A stretch of DNA of 64,000 nt. Origin: Pseudomonas sp. BCA17. Lineage in GTDB: Bacteria > Pseudomonadota > Gammaproteobacteria > Pseudomonadales > Pseudomonadaceae. This document shows positions 34,264-42,672 of this stretch, piece after piece; within the stretch, counting starts at the first letter, position 1; each line of letters starts with the position of its first letter. A program made the translations under genes and the position numbers. The DNA lies in assembly GCF_004519405.1 (NCBI RefSeq), contig NZ_SGWI01000004.1, positions 434,001 to 498,000 of the forward strand, given 5' to 3'. The notes beneath the pieces are model-generated. The model had not been told where the DNA came from. It did no database searches and was given only the letters and a program-made list of their open reading frames with translations.

Positions 34264-35453
34264 TGCACCACTCCGCAGGTTTTCAGGCGTTGGATATCGG
34301 CAACCGTCAAACCCAGGTTGCCGAGGATGTCATCCGTATGCTGGCCCAGGGCCGGACCTTGCCAGTGGACCGCGCCGGGCGTCTCCGACAGCTTGGGCAC
34401 GATGCCGGGCATCTTCACCGACACACCACCGGGCAGCTCGGCATCGAGCAGCATGTCGCGTGCCTGGTAATGCGGGTCTCTGACGATGTCGGCCACCGAG
34501 TAGATACGCCCGGCCGGCACTTCGGCGGCTTCCAGGGCATTGAGCACCTGCTCGATAGGCCGGCTGCTGGTCCAGTGGGTAATCGCAGCGTCCAGCACAC
34601 CGCTTTTCGCCGCGCGGCCATCGTTATGGGCAAACTCCGGCGCTTCGGCCAGGTCGGCGCGGCCGATGGTGGTCATCAGTCGCTTGTAGATCGGGTCGCT
34701 GTTACCTGCAATCACCACATAGGCGCCATCGGCGGTGAGGTAGGTGTTGGAGGGTGCGATGCCAGGCAGGGCACCGCCGCTGCGCTCACGCACATGGCCG
34801 AGCATGTCGTATTCAGGCACCAGGCTTTCCATCAGGTTGAACACACTTTCGGCGAGGGACACATCGACAATCTGCCCGTCGCCCTGGCCGGTCTTGACTC
34901 GCAGCAACGACATCAGCGCACCGATCACCCCGTGCAAAGACGCCAGGGAATCCCCCAGGCTCACGCCCACCCGCGCCGGCGGCGAGTCCGGGTTGCCGGT
35001 GGTATAGCGGATGCCACCCATGGCCTCGCCAATCGCACCAAAGCCCGGGCGGTCGCGGTAAGGGCCGGTCTGGCCGTAGCCAGAGATACGCACCAGAGTC
35101 AGCTTGGGGTTGAGGGCGTGCAACACGTCCCAGCCCAGGCCGAGTTTTTCCAGCCCGCCGGGGCGCAGGTTCTCAATGAGCACGTCGGCGTCGCCGAGCA
35201 GTTGTTTAATCAGGCCCAAGCCTTCAGCGGACTTCAGGTCCAGAGCCAATGACTTCTTGTTGCGCGATTGCAGGTACCACCACAGCGACGTGCCTTCATG
35301 CAGCTTTCGCCACTTGCGAAGCGGATCGCCCTGCCCCATGGCTTCGATCTTGATCACCTCGGCGCCGAACTCGGCCATCAGCCGCGCGGCAAACGGCGCG
35401 GCAATCAGGGTCCCGATCTCGATCACCTTGATACCGCTCAGGGGAGCCGTCAT
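34260..35453 (-). CDS. CaiB/BaiF family CoA-transferase
   Basis: Class III CoA-transferase of 397 residues; moves CoA between acids through an enzyme aspartyl-CoA. The N-terminal GIKVIEIGTLIAAPFAARLMAEFGAEVIKIE stretch and the catalytic-Asp motif GVSLGDSLASLHG (near residue 168) are present. It is translationally coupled to the lyase: together they could activate a C5-C6 dicarboxylic acid and cleave it. A CA motif abuts its ribosome binding site, and a LysR gene lies 111 bp upstream on the same strand. Confidence 0.92.
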   Translation of the reverse strand: MTAPLSGIKVIEIGTLIAAPFAARLMAEFGAEVIKIEAMGQGDPLRKWRKLHEGTSLWWYLQSRNKKSLALDLKSAEGLGLIKQLLGDADVLIENLRPGGLEKLGLGWDVLHALNPKLTLVRISGYGQTGPYRDRPGFGAIGEAMGGIRYTTGNPDSPPARVGVSLGDSLASLHGVIGALMSLLRVKTGQGDGQIVDVSLAESVFNLMESLVPEYDMLGHVRERSGGALPGIAPSNTYLTADGAYVVIAGNSDPIYKRLMTTIGRADLAEAPEFAHNDGRAAKSGVLDAAITHWTSSRPIEQVLNALEAAEVPAGRIYSVADIVRDPHYQARDMLLDAELPGGVSVKMPGIVPKLSETPGAVHWQGPALGQHTDDILGNLGLTVADIQRLKTCGVVQ

Positions 35454-35465
35454 GGGGTATACCTC

Positions 35466-35473
35466 TTATTCTT
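35466..35473 (-). promoter_or_regulatory. CA motif (Hfq/Crc site) before the CaiB gene
   Basis: On the minus strand AAGAATAA (AANAANAA type) directly precedes the AGAGGT Shine-Dalgarno at 35467-35462 of the CaiB gene (ATG at 35453). This is the same placement as at the porin and tctC. Confidence 0.55.
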
Positions 35474-35564
35474 GGAATGTGACGCCAAGGCTAGAGGACT
35501 GAACAGGAAGAAAGCCAACCGTCAGTTGGCAAGGAGCGTTCGCGAAACGCGAACAAACAGCGAA

Positions 35565-36485
35565 TTACCTGTAGGAATGTGCCGAATGACTCAGGTAGTC
35601 AAAGAGCAAACGGCTGACGGGCGAGAGCTGCGCCTCATCGCGTACCACCAGGATCAGACGGCGATCGGACCAGTCATCCGTCAGCGGTACGGCATGCAAA
35701 CCCAGTGCGCGACCAAATAATTCAAAAGCCTTCTGCGGCAGGATGCCAATCCCCATATTGGCCTGGACCATCCGGCACATTGCATCGAAACCCGGCACAT
35801 GAATCCGCAGCCGCAGCATCTTGCCGGCCTCGCGCGCGGCGGCATGGGTGCGCATATTGATCGAGCTGGCCGAATGCAGGCCGACGTAATCGCTGCCCAG
35901 GGTTTCGGCGAAGGCCAGGGACTGGCGGGCCGCCAACGGATGGTCCGCCGGCATCAGCACCACCAGTTTGTCGTGGCGGTAAACCACGCGCGGCAGGCCC
36001 TTGGTGTCGGTGTCACTGGAGCAGATACCCAGGTCCGCCACGCCATCCAACACGCCTTGCACCACACCGTTGCTGGGACGTTCTTCGAGGTCGGTTTTGA
36101 CTTCTGGGTGCAACTCGGAAAAATCCCGCAAGTCTTCCGGAAGGAACTGAATGATCGCCGACAGGTTGGCCAACATCCGCACATAGCCCCGCACGCCATG
36201 GCTGTGCTCGCCGAGTTCCAGGCCCATTTTTTCGACGTTGAACAGCATCTGCCGTGCATGGTGCAGCAACGTCTCACCGGCTGCCGTCAGGTCCATGCCC
36301 TTGGCCCGGCGCACGAACAGGCTGACGCCCAGCACCTGTTCCAACTCCATCAAACGCTTGCTGGCCGCCGACACCGCGATGGCTTCCCGCGCGGCGGCGC
36401 GGGTCAACGTGCCTTCTTCAAACACGGCAACGAACAGTTGCAGCGTGATCAGGTCCAGGCGCCGCACCAGGCTCTTGTGCAGCAT
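35565..36485 (-). CDS. LysR-family transcriptional regulator
   Basis: LysR regulator of 306 residues from the ATG at 36485; the frame back to 36785 lies inside the upstream gene. Helix-turn-helix at about residues 25-45 (TLTRAAAREAIAVSAASKRL). Its start shares one base with the stop of the NAD(P)-binding gene (TGATG). Downstream on the same strand lie the CaiB/lyase/MFS genes, which are the likely targets, although codirectional rather than divergent. Confidence 0.9.
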   Translation of the reverse strand: MLHKSLVRRLDLITLQLFVAVFEEGTLTRAAAREAIAVSAASKRLMELEQVLGVSLFVRRAKGMDLTAAGETLLHHARQMLFNVEKMGLELGEHSHGVRGYVRMLANLSAIIQFLPEDLRDFSELHPEVKTDLEERPSNGVVQGVLDGVADLGICSSDTDTKGLPRVVYRHDKLVVLMPADHPLAARQSLAFAETLGSDYVGLHSASSINMRTHAAAREAGKMLRLRIHVPGFDAMCRMVQANMGIGILPQKAFELFGRALGLHAVPLTDDWSDRRLILVVRDEAQLSPVSRLLFDYLSHSAHSYR

Positions 36486-37159
36486 CAGCGACGCTCGGCG
36501 GCCAGGCGATTGATCCCGGCCTGTTCCACCACCGCCTGAGGCGCGCCATGGCGCACCGCCGCGAGCATCGCCTGGCCGACGGTTTCGGTACTCACCACCC
36601 AACCCGGTTTGACCCGGCGAAAGAACGACAGCAGCGGGCCGAGCACAGTATAGAAAGAGTGGTACAGCGGCGTTTTCGAGCGCACGCCGTGCAACGGTTG
36701 GATCACCCCGGGCCGGAACAGGTACACCGCCTTGAACGGCAGGCGCAGCAATGCGTTTTCGGTCTTGCCCTTGACCCGCGCCCACATCGACTTGCCCGAC
36801 TCGGAGCTGTCGGTACCGGCGCCGGACACGTAGATAAACGTCATTTGCGGATTGAGCCGCGCCAAGGTGCTGGCCGCAACAAGCGTCAAGTCATAGGTAA
36901 GGTGGGTGTAGCGGGTTTCACTCATGCCTGCCGACGAGACGCCCAGGCAGAAGAAACAGGCATCGAAACCTTGCAGCAGGTTTTCCAACGGTTGGAAATC
37001 GAGCATGTCGCTGTGCAACACCTGATGCAGCTTGCCGTGTTCCTGGGCCAACGGCGTACGCCCCACGGCGACGACTTCCTGAACGTCGGACGCCAGCAGG
37101 CACTCACGCAACACACCCTGGCCGACCATGCCGGTGGCGCCGAATAGCAGAACTCTCAT
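36485..37159 (-). CDS. NAD(P)-binding protein, HTATIP2/NmrA-like
   Basis: Short-chain-dehydrogenase-like Rossmann protein of 224 residues; dinucleotide motif LFGATGMVGQGVLREC at residues 5-20. A YVSGAGTDSSESGKSMWARVKGKTE stretch (about residues 109-133) resembles the atypical-SDR active-site region with Ser and Lys, but the usual YxxxK Tyr is absent. It lies upstream of the LysR gene, coupled by TGATG. Function unknown. Confidence 0.8.
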   Translation of the reverse strand: MRVLLFGATGMVGQGVLRECLLASDVQEVVAVGRTPLAQEHGKLHQVLHSDMLDFQPLENLLQGFDACFFCLGVSSAGMSETRYTHLTYDLTLVAASTLARLNPQMTFIYVSGAGTDSSESGKSMWARVKGKTENALLRLPFKAVYLFRPGVIQPLHGVRSKTPLYHSFYTVLGPLLSFFRRVKPGWVVSTETVGQAMLAAVRHGAPQAVVEQAGINRLAAERR

Positions 37160-37172
37160 AAGGGGACCTCAG

Positions 37173-37245
37173 CGGCAAGCCGCACGCTTCATGCTCAAGT
37201 TGAATGCAGTTCGACTTGTAGCTTAACGCTTGCGGCTTGCGCGTG
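37173..37245. repeat. Inverted repeat, GCAAGC-type extragenic element
   Basis: GCAAGCCGCA near 37174 and TGCGGCTTGC near 37228 enclose a region with TCAAGTTGAATGC. It resembles the Pseudomonas extragenic repeat also seen at 53385-53458 and separates two minus-strand genes. Confidence 0.55.
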
Positions 37246-37250
37246 CCCCT

Positions 37251-38399
37251 TTAGAACGCGCTGCGGAAAATCTCCTCAATCTGACGCTGATCGGCTCGCC
37301 GAGGGTTGGTCACCCCGCAGGCGTCTTTCAACGCGTTGGCGGCCAGCAGTGGGATGTCCTGCAACTTGGCACCCAACTCGCGCAGCCCGGCCGGGATTTC
37401 AACATCCTGCGCCAAAGCGCGGATGGCCACGATCGCCGCCTGGGCGCCCTCCTCCGGCGAGTTGCCTTTGATATCGGCGCCCAGTGCGCGCGCCACGTCG
37501 CTCAAGCGTTTGGCACTGACACTGGCGTTGAAGCTCTGTACGTGGGGTAACAACACCGCGTTGCAGACACCGTGCGGCAGGTCATACAGACCGCCCAACT
37601 GGTGCGCCATGGCATGCACGAACCCCAGGGAGGCATTGTTGAAGGCCATGCCGGCGAGGAATTGCGCATAGGCCATGTTTTCCCGCGCGGTCATATCGCT
37701 GCCATCACGTACCGCCAGGCGCAAATTGGCGCTGATCAATTCGATGGCCTTGATCGCACAGGCATCGGTAATCGGGTTGGCGGCGGTGGACACGTAGGCC
37801 TCGATGGCGTGGGTCAAGGCGTCCATGCCGGTGGCGGCGGTGAGGCCCTTGGGCATACCGACCATCAGCGCCGGGTCGTTGACCGACAGCAGCGGCGTGA
37901 CGTTGCGGTCGACGATGGCCATTTTCACATGGCGGGTTTCGTCGGTAATGATGCAGAAGCGGGTCATCTCGCTGGCGGTGCCGGCGGTGGTGTTGATGGC
38001 CACCAGCGGCAGTTGCGGCTTGCTCGACTGGTCGATGCCTTCGTAGTCGCCGATATGCCCGCCGTTGGTGGCGCACAACGCAATACCCTTGGCGCAGTCA
38101 TGGGGCGAACCGCCGCCCAGGGACACCACGAAATCGCAGGCATGGGCTTCCAGAAGCGCCAGGCCTTTCTCGACGTTTTCCACATTGGGGTTGGGCTTAG
38201 CGCCGTCGTAGATCACCGAGTCGATGTCCTGCATCGCCAGCTTCTCGGCGATCATGCTCGCGACGCCCGCCTTGGCCAGGCCGGCATCGGTGACGATCAG
38301 CGCCTTGCGAAAACCGTAGTTGCGGATGGCGTCCATGGCTTCGTCGAGGCAGTCGGTGCCCATGATGTTGACGGCGGGAATGAAGAAGGTGCTGCTCAT
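37251..38399 (-). CDS. Iron-containing alcohol dehydrogenase
   Basis: Group III metal-dependent alcohol dehydrogenase, 382 residues. The NAD-binding GGGSPHDCAKG motif is at about residues 96-106; metal ligands lie in GMDALTHAIEAYVS and HAMAHQLGGLYDLPHGVCNAVLLPHV (Asp, three His). Similar to YiaY/ErcA enzymes; the physiological alcohol or aldehyde cannot be told from sequence. Monocistronic and divergent from the DUF4917 gene. Confidence 0.92.
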   Translation of the reverse strand: MSSTFFIPAVNIMGTDCLDEAMDAIRNYGFRKALIVTDAGLAKAGVASMIAEKLAMQDIDSVIYDGAKPNPNVENVEKGLALLEAHACDFVVSLGGGSPHDCAKGIALCATNGGHIGDYEGIDQSSKPQLPLVAINTTAGTASEMTRFCIITDETRHVKMAIVDRNVTPLLSVNDPALMVGMPKGLTAATGMDALTHAIEAYVSTAANPITDACAIKAIELISANLRLAVRDGSDMTARENMAYAQFLAGMAFNNASLGFVHAMAHQLGGLYDLPHGVCNAVLLPHVQSFNASVSAKRLSDVARALGADIKGNSPEEGAQAAIVAIRALAQDVEIPAGLRELGAKLQDIPLLAANALKDACGVTNPRRADQRQIEEIFRSAF

Positions 38400-38522
38400 G
38401 GCGAATCCTCAGAGGCGTTATGCCTACAGGATCAACCTCAGTGGCCTCAGGCATCTTGATCAGGATCAACGCCGGCTCGTGATAAAGTCACCCACCCGCC
38501 GATTTTGAGTAGACCCGCCGCA

Positions 38523-39539
38523 ATGAAGGATTTCCAGGATATTGACGCCCACCTCGAAGACTGGAGCGCGGTGCGCAGCGCCATCGACTTCAGCGCGATT
38601 CTGATCGGCAACGGCGCCAGCCGCACGATTTGGGAAGACTTTGCCTACGATTCGCTGTTCGAAAACGCCCGCACCGTCGAAGAAAAACCCCTGAGCCAAT
38701 CCGAACTCAGTGTGTTCGACGCCCTTCAAACCCGCAGCTTCGAGCAGGTCCTGGGCGCACTGAAAACCACCAGCCGGGTCAACAAAGCCCTGGCCGTCAG
38801 CTCGGCGGCGCCGCGTAATCGCTACTATGCGATCAAGGAAGCGCTGATCAACGCCATCCACGCCGTGCACATCCCGTGGCGCCTGGTGCAGCCATCGACG
38901 CTGGCGACGATCCACGCAGAGTTGGCAAGCTACCCCACCGTCTTCACCAGCAACTACGACCTGCTCAACTATTGGGCGATCCTGCACACGCCGGGCATCG
39001 ACGATCTGTTTCACAGCGCCGACGCCAGTTTCGACCTGCGCAACACCCACACCGACGCCACACGCATCCTCTACTTGCACGGCGGCCTGCACCTGGTGCG
39101 CAACCTCGATGGTACGGCGCGCAAACTGGCGTCTACCGACAGCACCTTGCTCAGCAGTTTCGCGATCAACAATACAATCAAGACCCTCGATGACGTGCCG
39201 CTGTTCGTCAACGAAGGCAAGGTGCAGGAGAAGCTCAAGACCATCCGCAGTTCGGACTACCTGTCGTTCTGCTATGAGCAGTTGCTCAGCCATGAAGGGG
39301 CGCTGTGCATCTTCGGCCATGATCTGGGGCTGCAGGACCAACACCTGGTGGATGCGGTTCGTCAGGCGAAGCCCACCACCCTGGCGATCTCGGTGTCGGG
39401 GCGCAGTGACGGGTTTATCCGCCAGCAGAAGCGCCGGTATTCGGAGTTGTTTGAGGGGGCTGGGGTGGAGCTGAAGTTCTTTGCGGCGCGCACGCATCCT
39501 CTGGGTAATCCGGTGCTGTCAGTACCTGTCGAACGCTGA
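38523..39539 (+). CDS. DUF4917 family protein, SIR2-like fold
   Basis: Protein of 338 residues from the ATG at 38523 (an in-frame TTG at 38505 is the alternative). The N-terminal motif AILIGNGASRTIWEDF (about residues 25-40) and the central TVFTSNYDLLNYW (about 138-150) are the GxG and SNYD/TNYD signatures of SIR2-like NAD-binding domains; the whole protein fits DUF4917. No effector, nuclease or membrane partner is adjacent. It is monocistronic, flanked by a nested hairpin. Function unknown; SIR2-like proteins elsewhere deplete NAD in phage defence, but that is only analogy. Confidence 0.8.
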   Translation: MKDFQDIDAHLEDWSAVRSAIDFSAILIGNGASRTIWEDFAYDSLFENARTVEEKPLSQSELSVFDALQTRSFEQVLGALKTTSRVNKALAVSSAAPRNRYYAIKEALINAIHAVHIPWRLVQPSTLATIHAELASYPTVFTSNYDLLNYWAILHTPGIDDLFHSADASFDLRNTHTDATRILYLHGGLHLVRNLDGTARKLASTDSTLLSSFAINNTIKTLDDVPLFVNEGKVQEKLKTIRSSDYLSFCYEQLLSHEGALCIFGHDLGLQDQHLVDAVRQAKPTTLAISVSGRSDGFIRQQKRRYSELFEGAGVELKFFAARTHPLGNPVLSVPVER

Positions 39540-39614
39540 TGCGCTGAACAAAGAAGATCAATGTGGGAACTGGCTTGTGTCCCACATTGATCCTACTTCA
39601 AGCACGCATCAGCG
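39534..39614. repeat. Nested inverted repeats between convergent genes
   Basis: The outer arms CGCTGATGCG (39534-39543) and CGCATCAGCG (39605-39614) enclose an inner perfect 13-bp stem (GATCAATGTGGGA at 39556-39568 and its complement at 39580-39592). The outer left arm includes the DUF4917 stop and the right arm abuts the XRE-cupin stop. It probably serves as a bidirectional terminator and may derive from an extragenic repeat. Confidence 0.75.
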
Positions 39615-40142
39615 TTACTCTTCGGTGCTGTGCACCACCACCAACAGTTGCGCCTGCACCTCCCCCACCGAGCGAAGCCGGTGCGGCTTCTGCGCGTTGA
39701 AATGCAGCGCATCCCCGCGCTCCAGAATCACCCGCTCGTTCATGAAATCCACTTCAACCCGGCCTTCATGCACAAACAGAAATTCTTCCCCCAAGTGCTC
39801 CTTGAAGGTCTTGTCGGTGAACTCCGCCGGCGGGTAGATGATGAACGGCAGCAGGCTGCGTTCACTGACCTGATGGGCCAGCACGGCATATCCCGGCGTG
39901 GTGTCCGGCCGCTCGCGGCTGCGCACCAGGCTGTAGCTGTCGAGGCTTACATTGTCTTCGCTGAACAACTCCTCGACCTTCACGTTCAACGCCTTGGCCA
40001 GCTTCAGCGCGGCCGCAATCGACGGCGTGTTCAGCCCGCGCTCGACCTTGGACAGGTAACTCTTGGTCATCCCGGATCGTTCAGCCAAGGCCTCAAGGGT
40101 TACGCCAAGTTTTTTTCTCAATAATTTCAAACGGATAGACAT
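39615..40142 (-). CDS. XRE-cupin transcriptional regulator
   Basis: Regulator of 175 residues: an N-terminal XRE helix-turn-helix (about residues 6-58; VTLEALAERSGMTKSYLSKVERGLNTPS) joined to a C-terminal cupin sensor (about 105-170; EEFLFVHEGRVEVDFMNERVILERGDALHF). Such proteins control catabolic or polyamine genes. It is divergent from the aldolase operon, and a perfect palindrome lies in the shared region. Confidence 0.92.
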   Translation of the reverse strand: MSIRLKLLRKKLGVTLEALAERSGMTKSYLSKVERGLNTPSIAAALKLAKALNVKVEELFSEDNVSLDSYSLVRSRERPDTTPGYAVLAHQVSERSLLPFIIYPPAEFTDKTFKEHLGEEFLFVHEGRVEVDFMNERVILERGDALHFNAQKPHRLRSVGEVQAQLLVVVHSTEE

Positions 40143-40185
40143 GCGCTGCGGTTAATCCATGCAGAAAAGCAAGAACGTGCTTGCC

Positions 40186-40222
40186 TATGACACTTTGTGT
40201 CATATAGCATCTTTTGTGTCAT
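40186..40222. promoter_or_regulatory. Candidate operator of the XRE-cupin regulator
   Basis: TATGACAC, TTT, GTGTCATA (40186-40204) is a perfect 8-3-8 palindrome; its right arm TTTGTGTCAT recurs at 40213-40222, 19 bp on. It lies in the 159-bp gap between the divergent regulator and aldolase genes. Confidence 0.65.
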
Positions 40223-40301
40223 TTGCGTTCACCCCACGACCTTGCGAGCAACGGGAGCCCAGCAAACCAGACGTCAATTGAACCACCCAAAGGACACCGA
40301 T

Positions 40302-41084
40302 ATGGCCAAGACATTAGCACTCCCCAAAGACCAACTGGTCAAGCAAGCGCTGATCCAGATGCAAAACACCCTGGCAGATAATACGTGGACCGACCGGCAA
40401 AAGCTGGCGCTCACGTGCCGCATCCTGTTCGAGCATGGCCACGACTCCGGCCTGGCCGGGCAGATCACCGCGCGCGGACCCATGCCCGGCACCTATTACA
40501 CCCAGCAACTGGGCCTGGGCTTTGATGAGATCACCGCCAGCAATCTGTTGCTGGTCAACGAAGACCTTGAAGTGCTGGAAGGTCACGGCATTCCCAACCC
40601 GGCCAACCGCTTTCACACCTGGGTGTACCGTGGTCGGCCGGATGTGAACTGCATCATCCACACGCACCCGACCCACATCGCTGCGCTGTCGATGCTGGAA
40701 GTGCCGCTGGAGGTCTCCCACATGGACCTCTGCCCGCTCTACGAGGATTGCGCTTTTCTGAAGGCTTGGCCGGGCGTGCCGGTGGGCAATGAAGAAGGGG
40801 AAATCATCACTGCGGCGTTAGGCGACAAACGCGCGATTCTGCTCTCGCACCACGGCCAGCTATCCACCGGTGCAAGCATCGAGGAAGCCTGTGTGATCGC
40901 GCAGTTGATCGAACGTGCGGCCAAATTGCAGTTGCTGGCGATGTCGGCCGGTACGATCAAACCGATCCTGCCGGAACTCGGTCGCGAGGCCCACGACTGG
41001 ATCTCAAAGCCCAAGCGCCATGGCGCAGCGTTCAACTACTACGCGCGGCAGAACCTGCGTCAACACGCCGATTGCCTGAACTGA
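40302..41084 (+). CDS. Class II aldolase/adducin family protein
   Basis: Zn-dependent class II aldolase-fold enzyme of 260 residues from the ATG at 40302 (after AAAGGAC); upstream in-frame codons overlap the operator. Metal-binding His residues lie in IIHTHPTHIAALS (about residues 118-130) and LLSHHGQLSTG (about 180-190). Cotranscribed with a DHDPS-like lyase 28 bp downstream. The substrate is unknown; a hydroxy-acid or sugar-acid is likely from family knowledge. Confidence 0.88.
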   Translation: MAKTLALPKDQLVKQALIQMQNTLADNTWTDRQKLALTCRILFEHGHDSGLAGQITARGPMPGTYYTQQLGLGFDEITASNLLLVNEDLEVLEGHGIPNPANRFHTWVYRGRPDVNCIIHTHPTHIAALSMLEVPLEVSHMDLCPLYEDCAFLKAWPGVPVGNEEGEIITAALGDKRAILLSHHGQLSTGASIEEACVIAQLIERAAKLQLLAMSAGTIKPILPELGREAHDWISKPKRHGAAFNYYARQNLRQHADCLN

Positions 41085-41112
41085 TTGCCCTTTTTCGAGC
41101 GGAGACTTGCCC

Positions 41113-41985
41113 ATGTCCACCCCAACTATTCACGGCATCATCGGCTACACCATCACCCCGTTCAGCGCCGACGGCCAACGCATTGACCTCGACGCCCTGG
41201 GGCGCTCCATCGACCGCTTGATCGCCAGCGGCGTGCATGCCATCGCGCCCCTGGGCAGCACGGGCGAAGGCGCGTATCTGAGCGATGCCGAGTGGGATGA
41301 AGTCAGCGCCTACAGCCTGGCAAAAATCGCCAGGCGTGTACCGACCATCGTCAGCGTGTCCGACCTGACCACGGCCAAGGCCGTGCGCCGTGCGCGGTAT
41401 GCCGAGGCCAATGGCGCCGACGTGGTGATGGTGCTGCCGGCCTCGTACTGGAAACTCAGCGAGGCGGAGATCCTCGCCCATTACGCTGCGATCGGCGACA
41501 GCGTCGGCATACCGATCATGCTCTATAACAACCCGGCCACCAGCGGCACGGACATGTCAGTGGACTTGATCCTGCGCATTGTCCAGCAGGTCGCCAACGT
41601 GAGCATGGTCAAGGAAAGCACCGGCGATATCCAGCGCATGCACCAGTTGCGCCGCCACAGCGACGTGCCGTTCTACAACGGTTGCAACCCGTTGGCCCTG
41701 GAAGCCTTTGCGGCGGGTGCCAAGGGTTGGTGCACGGCGGCGCCGAATCTGATCGCGCAATTGAACCTGGATTTGTATGACGCGGTACTGGCCAATGATC
41801 TGGCCCTGGCACGGGAACTGTTCTATCGCCAGTTGCCATTGCTGGAGTTCATTCTCAAAGGCGGGTTGCCGGCGACGATCAAGGCCGGGTTGCGGTTGAC
41901 CGGCCTGGAAGCGGGCGATCCGCGGTTGCCGGTGTTCCCATTGGGTGAAGCGCAGATCGAGCGGTTGAAAACACTTCTGCGCTGA
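41113..41985 (+). CDS. Dihydrodipicolinate synthase/N-acetylneuraminate lyase family protein
   Basis: Class I aldolase of the DHDPS/NAL superfamily, 290 residues. Schiff-base Lys167 (SMVKEST), Tyr138 (LYNNPATSG) and the GSTGEGAYL carboxylate-binding loop are visible, so it should be active. It is not the housekeeping DapA by sequence character (the YNNP loop and C-terminal half differ) and sits in an operon with a class II aldolase under an XRE-cupin regulator, so a catabolic role on a 2-keto acid is likely. Confidence 0.88.
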   Translation: MSTPTIHGIIGYTITPFSADGQRIDLDALGRSIDRLIASGVHAIAPLGSTGEGAYLSDAEWDEVSAYSLAKIARRVPTIVSVSDLTTAKAVRRARYAEANGADVVMVLPASYWKLSEAEILAHYAAIGDSVGIPIMLYNNPATSGTDMSVDLILRIVQQVANVSMVKESTGDIQRMHQLRRHSDVPFYNGCNPLALEAFAAGAKGWCTAAPNLIAQLNLDLYDAVLANDLALARELFYRQLPLLEFILKGGLPATIKAGLRLTGLEAGDPRLPVFPLGEAQIERLKTLLR

Positions 41986-42070
41986 CACTCCTTATGTGGG
42001 AGGGAGCACATCGAATTATCAAACCGCCCTCCCACGGTTCTACAGCGTTTGCGCTTAAATGGAGACAAAT

Positions 42071-42089
42071 GACAATAGTTCTCGATATC
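42071..42089 (+). promoter_or_regulatory. Fur-box-like site before fecI
   Basis: GACAATAGTTCTCGATATC matches the 19-bp Fur consensus at 12 of 19 positions and lies 44 bases upstream of the sigma-factor ATG, as expected for an iron-starvation sigma gene. Confidence 0.45.
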
Positions 42090-42132
42090 ATTCACGACTT
42101 TTCTACGTCGCACTTCGTCAAGAAGGATATCC

Positions 42133-42672
42133 ATGTCTCGTCCCAAGCCCGACCCGCTGTCGGCCGATGCCTTTCGCGGGTTTTATGCAGATATCCTGCA
42201 TTTCCTGCGCAAACGCACGGACAACGCCAGCGATGCGGCGGACATGACCCAGGATGTCTTCACCCAATGGCTGGATTACCGCGACCGGGCCAAGGTCGAG
42301 CAGCCACGGGCGTTTCTGTTCCAGATGGCGCGCAACCTGCTGCGTGATCACTGGCGTAAACAGAAGGTACGCCACACCGTTCATGCAGGTCAGGCCGATA
42401 TCGACACCGAACCGGTCGCCGACGAACAAAACGATCCCATGGCCGCCGCACTTCGCATGCAGCGCCTGGACCAGTTGAAAGAAGTCCTCGCCGAACTCTC
42501 GCCGCGCAGGCGAGAAGCCCTTATGCTGCACCGCTTCGAAGGCTTGAGCCAGGCGCAGATCGCCGAGCGCATGGGGATTTCGACCAGTATGGTGGAAAAG
42601 CACATCGCTTTTGCCCTGCTGCACTGCAAGCGACGCCTTCAATACGCACCCGGCACGGAGCAGCCAGAATGA
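42133..42672 (+). CDS. ECF sigma factor, FecI-type iron starvation
   Basis: Sigma factor of 179 residues: region 2 (about 15-80; DAADMTQDVFTQWLDYRD) and region 4 (about 115-165; LSPRRREALMLHRFEGLSQAQIAERMGIS). It pairs with the FecR-type regulator downstream (4-bp overlap ATGA) and the TonB receptor, the standard cell-surface signalling trio. Expected to be released when the receptor binds its siderophore. Confidence 0.93.
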   Translation: MSRPKPDPLSADAFRGFYADILHFLRKRTDNASDAADMTQDVFTQWLDYRDRAKVEQPRAFLFQMARNLLRDHWRKQKVRHTVHAGQADIDTEPVADEQNDPMAAALRMQRLDQLKEVLAELSPRRREALMLHRFEGLSQAQIAERMGISTSMVEKHIAFALLHCKRRLQYAPGTEQPE

